A stretch of DNA of 64,000 nt from Haladaptatus sp. DYF46 (GTDB taxonomy: Archaea > Halobacteriota > Halobacteria > Halobacteriales > Haladaptataceae), in NCBI RefSeq assembly GCF_021083305.1, contig NZ_JAJFAY010000002.1:310001-374000 (forward strand), written 5' to 3'. Made by a program: the position numbers and the translations under genes. Under the pieces are notes generated by a model that saw only the letters and a list, made by a program, of their open reading frames with translations, was not told the origin of the DNA and did not search any database. This document shows, in pieces, positions 26,281-35,485 of the stretch. How positions within the stretch are numbered: the first letter of the stretch is position 1; the number at the start of each line of letters is the position of its first letter.

Positions 26281-26520
26281 AGATATTTCGAACGGCACGT
26301 GCCGTGAAAAAGATATTTCGAACGGCGCATGCCGTGAGAAAGACATTCGCAACGGCGCATGCCGTGAGAAAGACATTCGCAACGGCGCATGCCGTGAGAA
26401 AGACATTCGCAACGGCGCATGCCGTGAGAAAGACATTCGCAACGGCGCATGCCGTGAGAAAGACATTCGCAACGGCACATGCCGTGAGAAAGACCTTTGC
26501 GTGACGGGTACCGTGACGAA
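26281..26520. repeat. 30-bp tandem repeat array with palindromic core
   Basis: Seven exact-register 30-bp units start at 26281, 26311, 26341, 26371, 26401, 26431 and 26461, followed by a decayed eighth at 26491. The unit contains ACGGC-xxxx-GCCGT; the first is a perfect 14-bp palindrome (ACGGCACGTGCCGT), the inner ones read ACGGCGCATGCCGT with a G-T mismatch, and the seventh reads ACGGCACATGCCGT. The first two units have ATATTTCG, the next five have ACATTCGC. It ends just before the next gene. There are no spacers, so it is not CRISPR. Confidence 0.9.
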
Positions 26521-26523
26521 GCC

Positions 26524-27006
26524 ATGAAACCGTCAGGGACGCTGTCGCCCGACCCGGCGGGCGGCATCGAGGAGTCGGGGGGGTTCTTCGCCGGGTTGGT
26601 CCCGAATCGGATCGCGCTCCGGTGTCTCTCCGTCGAACTCCGTGCGCCACGCGAAATCGTCGCCGGCGAACCGAGCAGGTTCCTATTCAAGATAGAAAAC
26701 CGCTTTCCGGTGCCGTTGAGCGTTCGAGTACCGGGAGCGAAACTCTGGGGCTGGTCGGTGGACGGAATCCCGGAGGCCGACGAACGGGGGTTCGAACCGC
26801 CGGAGACGCCGCGGACGGTCTCGTTCCGACGCCGCGGTGTCAGACTGTTCGAAGGGTCATGGGACGGACAGGTCCGTCGCTCCGGAACCGACGGCGACGT
26901 GTGGAAACCGAAACCCGGAACGCACACGCTCACGGCGTTTCTTGCGACGGATTACGAATATCAAAATGTGCGTGACAGCGTGCAGGTAACGGTCGTTTCT
27001 CGTTGA
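26524..27006 (+). CDS. Haloarchaeal BsuPI/Ig-like domain protein
   Basis: A 160-residue soluble protein. The N-terminus is short and Pro/Gly-rich; residues about 25-160 have the beta-strand rhythm of an Ig-like or BsuPI-type domain: LSVELRAPREIVAGEPSRF, NRFPVPLSVRVPG, then KPGTHTLTAFLAT. I do not assign a function. The ATG at 26524 follows the repeat array directly, so the last degenerate repeat unit is its promoter or ribosome-binding region. It lies between the decarboxylase and the Dpp operon on the same strand. Confidence 0.68.
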   Translation: MKPSGTLSPDPAGGIEESGGFFAGLVPNRIALRCLSVELRAPREIVAGEPSRFLFKIENRFPVPLSVRVPGAKLWGWSVDGIPEADERGFEPPETPRTVSFRRRGVRLFEGSWDGQVRRSGTDGDVWKPKPGTHTLTAFLATDYEYQNVRDSVQVTVVSR

Positions 27007-27095
27007 CCCTAGTATGAAAGGGCGGCGTTATATGCCACGTCCATCTTTGCTATTAGGTATCACGAACCGGGGCTTTCGTCCCGAAGACCGATACT

Positions 27096-28814
27096 ATGAC
27101 AGACAAATACGAACCCTCGTTGAACAGACGTCGATTTTTGACGGTCAGCGCGCTCGGCGGTGCGACGGCACTGGCTGGCTGTGGTGGTAAGAGTACGACC
27201 GGTGACAACTCCGGCGGAGCAGGAACGACCGATTCCGACGACACGGACACCGGTGGAGACGATGGCGGCAACGACAACGCGAAGAAGGGTGGAACGTTCG
27301 TCAACGTCGCACCCGAACAGGCGACGACTCTCGACCCGCGGATGAACGAACTCGCGTGGGCGAACGGAATGTTGCATTACCTCTTCGACGGCCTGCTGGC
27401 CATCAAGCCCGACGGGAGCGGTATCGTTCCGCACCTCGCAAAAGAGCTCCCGAAACAACGGGACGATACGACGTTCACCGTTCCGATCAAGGAGGGCGTC
27501 ACGTTCCACAACGGGGCCAAACTCAGCGCCGACGACGTGGAGTACTCGTTCAGTTGGGTGCTCGACTCCGACAACAAATCCACGAATCAGGAGAACCTCT
27601 CGTTCATCGACAGCGTAAAGAAATCAGATGACCTCGAAGTGACGTTCAACCTCAAACACCCTTACGCGCTGTTCGAACAGACGTTGGCGGGCATGAACGC
27701 CGCCATCGTCCCGAAGAAGTACGCGAGCGACAAGGGACAGAAGAAGTTCGGCCGGAAACCCGTCGGAACCGGGCCGTTCAAACTCAAGAACTGGCAGGCC
27801 GGGTCCTCACTCACCCTCGAACGGTTCGACGATTACTTCATCGAAGCGCCGAACCTCAAGCAGCTCAAATACCGCGTCATCCCCGAACCACAGACCGCGT
27901 TCTTCGAACTGGCAAGCGGCGGCGTCAACCAGTCGTCCGTCCCCGAAAAGCTGCTCGGTGAGGCCCAGAAGAAAGAGAAGCTGAAGATGAAGCGTATCTC
28001 GCAGTTCGACTACAACGGCCTCATATTCAACGCGAACCACGAGCCGTTCGACAACCGCAAGGTGCGCAAGGCCATGCAGTACCTCGTCGATTACGACGAG
28101 ATGCTGAAGGTGACGAAGGGAGAACTCGGCAAGCGCACCTACGGGTACATGCCGACGGAGGTCAACAAGGCGTGGGACTTCCCGTGGCAGGAATGGAAGA
28201 AGAAGTACTTCCCCAAAAAGGATCGCGACAAGGCAAAGCAGTTGCTCGAAGAGGCGGGCTACGGCGACGGCTTCGAAGTGGACCTGCCGACGGCCACCTC
28301 TGGGAAGTTCAAAAACATGGCCATCAAGCTCCAGAACGAGATGGAGACGGTGGGAATCAAAGCCAACGTTCGGGAGATAACCATCGGGCAGTGGCTCGAC
28401 TTGCTGGACAACGGCAAGTACGACGTGACGTTCTACGGTTGGTCCGGCGGGCAGGACCCCGACGGGTTCTTCTACTACCTGTTCCGCGACCCGCAGAACG
28501 ACGACAGCCCGGTTCCGGACGATTACGTCGGCAACGCTTCGGCGGGGATGCTCTATCAGGCCTACCCCGACAGCAAGAAATTACAGGACGCGGACGCGAA
28601 GATTCGCAAAGCACGCACGTTACAGGACCGAGACAAGCGTCGGGAACTGTACATCGATATCGCGGAGACGTTCCAGTCCGAGTACCCGCATATCCAAGTG
28701 TACTCCGAGCAGTCCGCGACCGCGTGGAGCAAGTCGGTGAAGGAGTACGACCCGACCGCCTACGTCGCTCAGCCGCTCTGCAACGAGTGGTCGAACGCCT
28801 GGCTTAGCAACTAA
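27096..28814 (+). CDS. dppA-like: Peptide ABC transporter substrate-binding lipoprotein
   Basis: A 572-residue extracellular solute-binding protein of family 5 (DppA/OppA). It has a Tat signal (LNRRRFLTVSAL) ending in the lipobox LAGC with the lipidated Cys29, then a Thr/Asp/Gly linker (30-65), then the ligand-binding core starting GGTFVNVAPEQATTLDPRMNELAWANG (shortened here to the key residues TTLDPR). Lipid anchoring and Tat export are standard for haloarchaea. It captures di- or oligopeptides for the permease genes that follow. A TATA-like TTATAT lies about 65 bases upstream. First gene of a five-gene transporter operon. Confidence 0.93.
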   Translation: MTDKYEPSLNRRRFLTVSALGGATALAGCGGKSTTGDNSGGAGTTDSDDTDTGGDDGGNDNAKKGGTFVNVAPEQATTLDPRMNELAWANGMLHYLFDGLLAIKPDGSGIVPHLAKELPKQRDDTTFTVPIKEGVTFHNGAKLSADDVEYSFSWVLDSDNKSTNQENLSFIDSVKKSDDLEVTFNLKHPYALFEQTLAGMNAAIVPKKYASDKGQKKFGRKPVGTGPFKLKNWQAGSSLTLERFDDYFIEAPNLKQLKYRVIPEPQTAFFELASGGVNQSSVPEKLLGEAQKKEKLKMKRISQFDYNGLIFNANHEPFDNRKVRKAMQYLVDYDEMLKVTKGELGKRTYGYMPTEVNKAWDFPWQEWKKKYFPKKDRDKAKQLLEEAGYGDGFEVDLPTATSGKFKNMAIKLQNEMETVGIKANVREITIGQWLDLLDNGKYDVTFYGWSGGQDPDGFFYYLFRDPQNDDSPVPDDYVGNASAGMLYQAYPDSKKLQDADAKIRKARTLQDRDKRRELYIDIAETFQSEYPHIQVYSEQSATAWSKSVKEYDPTAYVAQPLCNEWSNAWLSN

Positions 28815-28843
28815 CTCCCCCACCTTTCCGTACACACGAAATC

Positions 28844-29794
28844 ATGAGCATATACCGATACACCGCCCGGCGAATTTTACAGATGATACCGGTCCTGCTG
28901 GGCGTTTTCACGTTGACGTTCGTAATGATGCACGCCCTTCCGGGCAACCCGGTCAAAATCTATCTCGGATTGAATCCGAGCAAGGAGCTTGCAGACCAAC
29001 TCATTCACCAGTACGGCTTCGACCAACCCCTGTGGAAACAGTACCTCGACTATCTCTCCAAGGTGCTCCACGGTAATCTCGGCGAGTCGTTCATGCTGAA
29101 ACGACCCGTCATCGACCTGATGATGGAGCGCATCGGCCCGACGTTCACCCTGATGGGACTGTCGTACGTCATCGCGCTTCCCGTCTCGATTCTGCTCGGT
29201 GTTTATGCCGCCTCGCGGCACAACCAACCCGGAGACCACGTCTCCCGGTTTGTGGGACTGGCGGGGCTTTCGACGCCGAACTTCTGGCTGGGGCTGATGC
29301 TGATGTTCATCGTCGCATACAAGTTACAGTGGCTTCCGGTGTCCGGATACGTTCCCTTCGCACAGGCCCCGGTCGAGTCCGCGAAACGGCTCGTCATGCC
29401 AGTCATCACGCTCTCGACGGCGATGACCGCGACGTTGATGCGGATGACGCGTTCCAGCATGGTCGAGGAGCTATCAGAGGATTACGTCCAGACGGCGCGC
29501 GCTTACGGATTGCCCGAGCGACGAATCCTCCTCAAACACGCGTTCAGGAACGCGCTGTTGCCGCTCGTCACGATTATCGGCCTCCAACTGTCGTTCCTGC
29601 TGGACGGGAGCGTCGTCATCGAGAAGATTTTCGCCATTCCCGGCATGGGTCGGCTGTTCTTCAACGGCCTGACGAACAACGATTACGGCGTCATCATGGG
29701 AATGACCCTGACGTTCGCGCTGTTGTTCCTGACCGGCGTCCTGCTGACCGACCTCGCCTACGCGTACATCGACCCGCGGATCAGATACGACTGA
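28844..29794 (+). CDS. dppB: Peptide ABC transporter permease (DppB-type)
   Basis: A 316-residue inner-membrane permease with about six membrane helices. The N-terminus YTARRILQMIPVLLGVFTLTF is typical of DppB/OppB, and the EAA loop TARAYGLPERRILLKHAFRN couples to the ATPases. It starts 29 bases after the solute-binding protein gene and ends one base before the next permease start. It pairs with the DppC subunit to form the channel. Confidence 0.95.
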   Translation: MSIYRYTARRILQMIPVLLGVFTLTFVMMHALPGNPVKIYLGLNPSKELADQLIHQYGFDQPLWKQYLDYLSKVLHGNLGESFMLKRPVIDLMMERIGPTFTLMGLSYVIALPVSILLGVYAASRHNQPGDHVSRFVGLAGLSTPNFWLGLMLMFIVAYKLQWLPVSGYVPFAQAPVESAKRLVMPVITLSTAMTATLMRMTRSSMVEELSEDYVQTARAYGLPERRILLKHAFRNALLPLVTIIGLQLSFLLDGSVVIEKIFAIPGMGRLFFNGLTNNDYGVIMGMTLTFALLFLTGVLLTDLAYAYIDPRIRYD

Positions 29795-29795
29795 T

Positions 29796-30857
29796 ATGAG
29801 TACGAATCAACCAGTTACCGAGAGCGGAATCGACACCGAAAGTCGCCTCCGGGGCACACTTCGAGAGCTACGATACAGTCCGACGGCAATCGCCGGGGGA
29901 CTCATCGTCGCCATCCTGGTCGTGCTGGCGATTTTCTCGACCATCGACATCGTGATTTTCGACAGGGCCCTCATCACTGCTCTCCTCGCCGACCCGCACG
30001 CGCAAGACACGATGCAGATATACGCGGCACCGTCGCTTTCCCACCCGATGGGCACCGACAAGTTCGGCAGGGACATACTGGCGCGGGTGATATACGGCAG
30101 TCGAATCGCGCTCGCCATCGGCGTCATCTCCGTCGGAATCAGCTTCCTCGGCGGTATCGCCTGCGGTGCGACGGCGGCGTACTTCGGGGGCAGAATCGAC
30201 GACCTCATCATGCGACTATTGGAGGTGCTGTACTCGATTCCGGGTCTCATCCTCGCCCTGACGCTGATGGTCATTATGGGCCGTAGCGTCTACAACCTCT
30301 TTCTTGCCTACGGCGTTATCGGCATTCCGGCGTACGCCCGCGTGATGCGCTCGGAAGTCCTCTCCCTTCGGGAAGAGGAGTACGTCGAGGCGGCACGCGC
30401 CGCCGGACTGCCCACCCGGACCATCCTGTTCCGGGAAATCGTTCCGAACGGACTGGCCGCGGTGGTCGTCCAAGCGACGCTCTCGATGGGCGGCGTCATC
30501 ATTGGTGCGGCGGCGCTGTCGTTCCTCGGCTTCGGTGTCCAACCCCCCACAGCGTCGTGGGGGCGGATGTTGAGTAACTCGCGGGAAGCCATGATCCTCG
30601 CGCCGTGGATTACGATATTCCCCGGCCTGATGATATTCCTCACCGTGATGGGGTTCAACATGCTCGGCGACGGCCTCCGCGACGCGATGGACCCGCGGAC
30701 CACACTCTGGAAGCCCGACTGGGACGAACTCGGCGACGACTTCCTGCCCGGCGACGACCAAACGAGGGACGAACCCGAACCGGTGACGGACGGCACAGCC
30801 ACGGACGGCGGAACAACCGCCCATAAACGACCCGACGGAGGCGGAGGAAACCGATGA
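29796..30857 (+). CDS. dppC: Peptide ABC transporter permease (DppC-type)
   Basis: A 353-residue permease, about six helices, with the DppC/OppC features: a first helix after a short cytoplasmic tail, a MGTDKFGRDILARVIYG segment and the EAA loop ARAAGLPTRTILFREIVPNG. The C-terminal 45 residues form a charged, disordered tail (TDGTATDGGTTAHKRPDG), an add-on common in haloarchaea. The stop overlaps the next start (ATGA), so expression of permease and ATPase is coupled. Confidence 0.95.
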   Translation: MSTNQPVTESGIDTESRLRGTLRELRYSPTAIAGGLIVAILVVLAIFSTIDIVIFDRALITALLADPHAQDTMQIYAAPSLSHPMGTDKFGRDILARVIYGSRIALAIGVISVGISFLGGIACGATAAYFGGRIDDLIMRLLEVLYSIPGLILALTLMVIMGRSVYNLFLAYGVIGIPAYARVMRSEVLSLREEEYVEAARAAGLPTRTILFREIVPNGLAAVVVQATLSMGGVIIGAAALSFLGFGVQPPTASWGRMLSNSREAMILAPWITIFPGLMIFLTVMGFNMLGDGLRDAMDPRTTLWKPDWDELGDDFLPGDDQTRDEPEPVTDGTATDGGTTAHKRPDGGGGNR

Positions 30858-31873
30858 GCCTACTCGAAGTCGAAAACTTGCGGACGTACTTCTACACCGA
30901 GAGCGGCATCGTGCAGGCGGTCGACGGCGTGAGTTTCGAGGTGGAAAGTGGCGAGACGCTCGGACTGGTCGGCGAGAGCGGGGCCGGAAAGAGCGTCACG
31001 GTGAAGAGCCTGCTCGGCCTCGTCAACTCGCCCGGAAAAGTGGTCGACGGCTCGGTTCGGTTCGACGGGCGCGACTTGACCGAGTGTTCCGAGCGCGAAC
31101 TCCGGCGGGAGGTCCGCGGGAGCGAAATATCGTTCGTCTTTCAGGACCCGATGACGGCGCTAAACCCCGTCTTCACCGTCGGGAACCAGATCGCCGAAAT
31201 CGTCGAGTATCACACCGACGCCACCGAGAAAGAAGCCTATCGGCGAGCCATCGAACTGCTGGACGACGTGGGAATTCCGGATCCGGAACAGCGGGTGGAC
31301 CAGTACCCCCACGAGTTCTCGGGCGGGATGCGCCAGCGCGTCCTCATCGCCATGGCGCTCTCGTGTAATCCGAAGCTCATCATCGCGGACGAACCGACGA
31401 CGGCGCTCGACGTGACCATTCAGGCGCAAATCCTCGACCTGTTCGACGAGATTCAGGAGAAGTACGACACCGCGGTCGTCTACGTCACCCACGACCTCGG
31501 GGTCGTCCGCGAGACGTGCGACCGGGTGGCCGTGATGTACCTCGGGAAAGTGGTCGAACAGGCACCGTACGAGGAACTGTATCGCGACCCGAAACACCCG
31601 TACACGCAGTCGCTGCTGCGGTCGGTCGTCCGACCCGACGAGCGCGTGGAGAACCTCGACCCTATCGAGGGGACGATGCCGAGCGCCATCGACCCGCCGT
31701 CCGGGTGTCGATTCCGCACGCGGTGTCCCGTGGCGGTCGAGGACTGTTCGAGAATCGAACCGCCGCGACTCGACGTGGGAGCGAACCACGATGCGGCGTG
31801 CATCCTCTACGAGGAGGAGTACGGCGGTGAGGTACCGCGATTGCACGAGCGAGCGACACGAGGGAAACCATGA
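30854..31873 (+). CDS. dppD: Peptide ABC transporter ATP-binding protein (DppD-type)
   Basis: A 339-residue ATPase. Walker A GESGAGKSV, signature SGGMRQRV, Walker B LIIADEPT and the switch His in THDLGVV are all present. The C-terminal oligopeptide-transporter domain has the four-Cys pattern (GCRFRTRCP, DCSRIEPP, AACILYEEE). Forms a heterodimer with the next gene product to drive import. Its start overlaps dppC and its end overlaps dppF by four bases each. Confidence 0.96.
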   Translation: MSLLEVENLRTYFYTESGIVQAVDGVSFEVESGETLGLVGESGAGKSVTVKSLLGLVNSPGKVVDGSVRFDGRDLTECSERELRREVRGSEISFVFQDPMTALNPVFTVGNQIAEIVEYHTDATEKEAYRRAIELLDDVGIPDPEQRVDQYPHEFSGGMRQRVLIAMALSCNPKLIIADEPTTALDVTIQAQILDLFDEIQEKYDTAVVYVTHDLGVVRETCDRVAVMYLGKVVEQAPYEELYRDPKHPYTQSLLRSVVRPDERVENLDPIEGTMPSAIDPPSGCRFRTRCPVAVEDCSRIEPPRLDVGANHDAACILYEEEYGGEVPRLHERATRGKP

Positions 31874-33153
31874 GCCAACAGGCGACACAGCCGCCGAAAG
31901 AGCAGACCGAACCGCTCCTCAGGGTGGAGAACCTGACGAAACACTTCCCGGTGAACACCGGGTTCATCAGTTCGCTCCGATGGAACGCCGAGGGCGGCTT
32001 TCCGCTGACGCTGGACGACAAGCAGGTCAGAGCGGTCGACGGCGTGAGCTTCGACCTGCAACCCGGCGAGACGCTCGGCGTCGTCGGCGAATCCGGGTGT
32101 GGGAAATCGACGCTCGCCCGAACCCTCCTCGGGTTGACCGAACCGACCGATGGCGCGGTGGAGTTTCGCGGGGTTCGGACGACGACGTTCGATTCGGACG
32201 CGAAACGGACGTTCCGCCGGAACGCCCAGATGGTGTTTCAGGACCCGCAATCGAGCCTCAATCCGCGCCGAAAGGTGGGAACCATCATCGCGGACCCGCT
32301 CGAAGCGGCCGGATGGGACGAAGAGCGGCGACAGGAGCGCGTCGTCGAACTGCTCGGACAGGTCGGGTTGAAGGAGGAACACTACGGACGCTATCCGCAC
32401 GAGTTCTCGGGCGGGCAACGCCAGCGCATCAATCTGGCACGGGCGCTCTCGATCAACCCGGACCTCGTCGTCGCCGACGAACCCGTGAGCGGGTTGGACA
32501 TGAGCGTGCAGGCCCAGATTCTCTCGCTCATGCAGGACATACAGGACGAGTACGACCTGACGTACCTGTTCATCACACACGACTTGAGCGTCATCCGAAA
32601 CGTCGCCGACCGCGTGGCGGTCATGTACCTCGGCGACTTCGTGGAGACGGGTCCGGTCGAGCGCATCTTCACGGAGCCACACCACCCCTACACCCGCGCG
32701 CTTCTCGACGCGGTGCCGAACCCCGACCCGGACACGCGCGGCGTCGAATCGAAACTCGTCGGGGACGTTCCGAGCCCGAGCAATCCACCATCCGGTTGTA
32801 AGTTCCACACGCGCTGTCCCGACATCATCGTCCCCGAGCCGTTCACCCGCGAGACCTATCGCGAATACATGGACCTCAAGGAGGACGTTCGAGCGGAATC
32901 GCTCAAAACGGACACCGAACCCGCCGCCGTTCGGTCAGGCTACTTCACCGACAGCCTCCCGGTTGCGGTCGACGAGACGGTCGAACAGGCCGTTTCGGCG
33001 GCATCAAACGGGGATTGGGACGGCGCACGGGAAGCGCTCGAAGCGTACCGGTCCCCGTGTGAAACCGACGTGCCGGAACTCGAATCGGTCGCCGACGGAC
33101 AACAGTCGGCCTGCCACCTCGACGCCGACGAACGGGAACCGTTCACGTGGTGA
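31870..33153 (+). CDS. dppF: Peptide ABC transporter ATP-binding protein (DppF-type)
   Basis: A 427-residue ATPase with Walker A GESGCGKST, signature SGGQRQRI, Walker B LVVADEPV and THDLSVI. The C-terminal Cys pattern starts with GCKFHTRCP but the second half (CETDVPELESVADGQQSACHL) lies about 95 residues later, so the family's usual compact motif is split by an insertion of acidic sequence (about 325-400). I recall this split as normal in haloarchaeal DppF. It partners DppD, and the downstream DacB gene overlaps its 3' end or begins just beyond. Confidence 0.95.
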   Translation: MSQQATQPPKEQTEPLLRVENLTKHFPVNTGFISSLRWNAEGGFPLTLDDKQVRAVDGVSFDLQPGETLGVVGESGCGKSTLARTLLGLTEPTDGAVEFRGVRTTTFDSDAKRTFRRNAQMVFQDPQSSLNPRRKVGTIIADPLEAAGWDEERRQERVVELLGQVGLKEEHYGRYPHEFSGGQRQRINLARALSINPDLVVADEPVSGLDMSVQAQILSLMQDIQDEYDLTYLFITHDLSVIRNVADRVAVMYLGDFVETGPVERIFTEPHHPYTRALLDAVPNPDPDTRGVESKLVGDVPSPSNPPSGCKFHTRCPDIIVPEPFTRETYREYMDLKEDVRAESLKTDTEPAAVRSGYFTDSLPVAVDETVEQAVSAASNGDWDGAREALEAYRSPCETDVPELESVADGQQSACHLDADEREPFTW

Positions 33154-33158
33154 GCGGA

Positions 33159-34397
33159 ATGGACTCCGACGCCGATATCCTCGATGCGGACTCGTTCGGA
33201 ACGAGCGTACTGGCCCGCGAATGCGGCGGGCCAGTTCTCGCGTCACGGAACCCGGACGTGCCGCTCCCGCCCGCGTCGAACACGAAACTGCTCACCGCCG
33301 CCCTCGCCCTCCACCATCTCGGCCCGGACTATCGCTTCGAGACGCGCGTCTCGCGGGCGGGAGATTCGCTTGTGCTGTCGGGACGCGGGAACCCGTCGCT
33401 GTCACCGACGGACCTGTCGCAACTCGCCGAATCCGTTCGGGACGCCGGAATCGATGGCGTGACCGACATCGTCGCGGAGACGGGGTCGTTCGACGGCCAG
33501 ACACGCGGACCGGGCTGGGTGTGGGAGGACGGACGGCACGGCTACGGCGCGAAGAGCACCGCGCTGGCTCTCTCGGGCAACACGGTTTCGGTAACGGTGT
33601 CCGGCACCGACGTCGAGGTCACGCCGGATACCGACGCCGTCGAACTTCACACGGAATTCGACGAAACCGCAGAAGAGTTGCGGGTGTTCCGCGACTGTCC
33701 GGGGAACGTGATTCGGGTGGACGGGAAACCATCCGAGGAGGCGCAGACCGAACCCGTGCCGGTCGGCGACCCGGTTCGCCACTGCCTCCTCGCGTTCCGT
33801 GACGCGCTCGAAGGAGCGGGTATCGACCACGACGGCGGCTTTCGCGTCGAGGACGAGAGCGAACCGGACGAAACGGTCGCGACGGTGAAATCCCTGCCCG
33901 TCGCCGAACTGGTCCGCGAGATGAACGTCCCCTCGGACAACTTCCTCGCGGAGCAGTTAGCCCGAACAATCGCCCGCGAAGTCCGCGGCGACGGGTCTTG
34001 GAACGCGTGGGAAAGCGTCGTCGGCGACTTCCTCAACGCCCGCGATGCGGGACGCGTCCGAATCAGGGACGGGTCCGGTCTCTCGCGCTACAACCTGATT
34101 TCGGCGCGGGGACTGGTGCGGACGCTTGAATGGGTCGCGGAGCAACCGTGGTCGGAGACGTTTTTCGACTCCCTTCCCGCATCCGGTGAGGGAACGCTGG
34201 CGGAACGGTTCGCCGACGTTCCCGGCGTTCGAGCGAAGACCGGAACGCTCACCGGGAGCAGGACGCTCTCGGGTATCGTCCACAAAGAGGACGAAAACGA
34301 CGTCGTTTTCTCCGTCCTCCTCGGCGGACTGGTCGGCGAGGACGAGGAGCGGGCGCGGAAGCGAATCGACGCGTTCGTGTCGGAACTGGCCGACTGA
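33159..34397 (+). CDS. D-Ala-D-Ala carboxypeptidase, S13 family (DacB/PBP4-like)
   Basis: A 412-residue protein (from the ATG at 33159) of the PBP4/S13 family. Catalytic motifs: S40-N-T-K43 in PPASNTKLL, S259-D-N261 in VPSDNFLAE and K360-T-G362 in RAKTGTLTG. The insertion between the first two motifs (about 60-245) is the family's extra domains. Bacterial members trim D-Ala from murein; archaea have no murein and this copy has no signal peptide. GTG starts at 33147/33150, overlapping dppF, are alternatives. It is the sixth gene of the Dpp operon, so it should act on imported peptides in the cytoplasm. Confidence 0.9.
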   Translation: MDSDADILDADSFGTSVLARECGGPVLASRNPDVPLPPASNTKLLTAALALHHLGPDYRFETRVSRAGDSLVLSGRGNPSLSPTDLSQLAESVRDAGIDGVTDIVAETGSFDGQTRGPGWVWEDGRHGYGAKSTALALSGNTVSVTVSGTDVEVTPDTDAVELHTEFDETAEELRVFRDCPGNVIRVDGKPSEEAQTEPVPVGDPVRHCLLAFRDALEGAGIDHDGGFRVEDESEPDETVATVKSLPVAELVREMNVPSDNFLAEQLARTIAREVRGDGSWNAWESVVGDFLNARDAGRVRIRDGSGLSRYNLISARGLVRTLEWVAEQPWSETFFDSLPASGEGTLAERFADVPGVRAKTGTLTGSRTLSGIVHKEDENDVVFSVLLGGLVGEDEERARKRIDAFVSELAD

Positions 34398-34648
34398 GCA
34401 CGAAGCTTTTTCAACGAAAACGGGGGCAGTTCGCTCCATGGACCGGTCCCTCGAATCCATCGGAGAGATAGCCGTCGAGCGGCCGGTTCGAGTGCTGTTC
34501 CGGTTCTCGATTTTGTTTTTCATCTCGTCACACCCGTGGAAGTATCACGGGGAGAAGGAGCAAACGGCCACGAGCGCGCCGCCCGTGGAACCACATAATC
34601 GGTACGAGAGAGAAGCGTCGACCATCGTCGATGCGGGACCGCCACCGC
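34398..34648. other. Intergenic region between convergent dacB-like and dppA(M55) genes
   Basis: No well-supported gene. A short open frame starting at the ATG 34438 with a TATA-like CTTTTTC upstream is possible but runs into the antisense of the M55 gene and has no recognisable content. Confidence 0.5.
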
Positions 34649-35485
34649 CTATCCGTAGAGCTCGTTTCTCCCCGCGCCGCCGCCGTGCAACATCGCCACG
34701 GACGCCTCGAACGCCGCGACGTACGAGTCCGCTTCGATGCGGGTCGTCCGACCAGCGACGCGTTCGACCGACGGAATCCCCGCGGCGCTGGCGGCCTGAT
34801 TCGTCGCCGCCCAGTCGGCCTCGATGGTCACCGGTTCGTCCGGCGTCGGTTGGACGAAGTCGGACGCTCGACGGACCGCCCGCTCCGCGCCCTCTCGAAT
34901 TCGGTTTCGTGCCCGTTCGGGAGGAAGGCAGTTCGCCGTGAACCGGTCGATTCCCTCCTTGATGACGGCGGTTTCGACGTCCTCCAGATGGTCGAGCGCC
35001 TCCGTTTGGGTCGCGTCGTCGCCCGTAACGAGACCGACCGGAACGCCGAGCGAGGCCGCGAGTCCAGCGTTCCAGCCGAGTTCCCCGACCTCCGTTCCGT
35101 TCACTCGGAGCGAGAGGAGGACCTGCCCGTAGTAGGTGTGGTTCAGGACGGCCTCCGACGTTCCGGCTTTGGCGTGATAGCCGACGAAGAAGACGACGTC
35201 GTGGTCCTCGGTCAGCCCCTGCATCATCGACCACGGTTTCGTGCCGCCGCGAATCAGGCGGGCCGATTCGTGCAGCGATTCGCGGGGCAAGTTCGTCATC
35301 GAGGAGTGCGAATCGTTGACCAGTACCTCTTCGGCACCACCGGCAAGCGCGCCCTCGACGGCGGCGTTCACGTCGCCGACCATCGCGTCCCGTCCGGCGG
35401 GGTAGTCGGCCTCGCCCTTCACCACGTCGCTCGGGTCGGCGATTCCCGTGATTCCCTCCATATCGGCGGAGATGAAGACGTTCAT
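34649..35485 (-). CDS. dppA: M55 family D-aminopeptidase (DppA)
   Basis: A 278-residue zinc peptidase. Key residues match Bacillus DppA nearly one to one: D8 and E10 in SADMEGITG, H60 in VNDSHS, H104 in VGYHAKAG, H116 in NHTYYG and Glu in NGTEVGELG. Family members release N-terminal D-amino acids, such as D-Ala from D-Ala-D-Ala, in the cytoplasm. The start ATG (35485) overlaps the S9 peptidase stop by four bases (ATGA), so the two form an operon, convergent with the Dpp/DacB operon. It fits the peptidoglycan-peptide theme. Confidence 0.94.
   Translation of the reverse strand: MNVFISADMEGITGIADPSDVVKGEADYPAGRDAMVGDVNAAVEGALAGGAEEVLVNDSHSSMTNLPRESLHESARLIRGGTKPWSMMQGLTEDHDVVFFVGYHAKAGTSEAVLNHTYYGQVLLSLRVNGTEVGELGWNAGLAASLGVPVGLVTGDDATQTEALDHLEDVETAVIKEGIDRFTANCLPPERARNRIREGAERAVRRASDFVQPTPDEPVTIEADWAATNQAASAAGIPSVERVAGRTTRIEADSYVAAFEASVAMLHGGGAGRNELYG

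Noticed and set aside
26281..26520. Possible CRISPR array
   Set aside because: Units are contiguous 30-bp tandem repeats with no unique spacers and no cas genes nearby.
34438..34648. Possible small gene after the dacB-like gene
   Set aside because: The ATG and a TATA-like box exist, but the frame runs antisense into the M55 gene and has no recognisable content.
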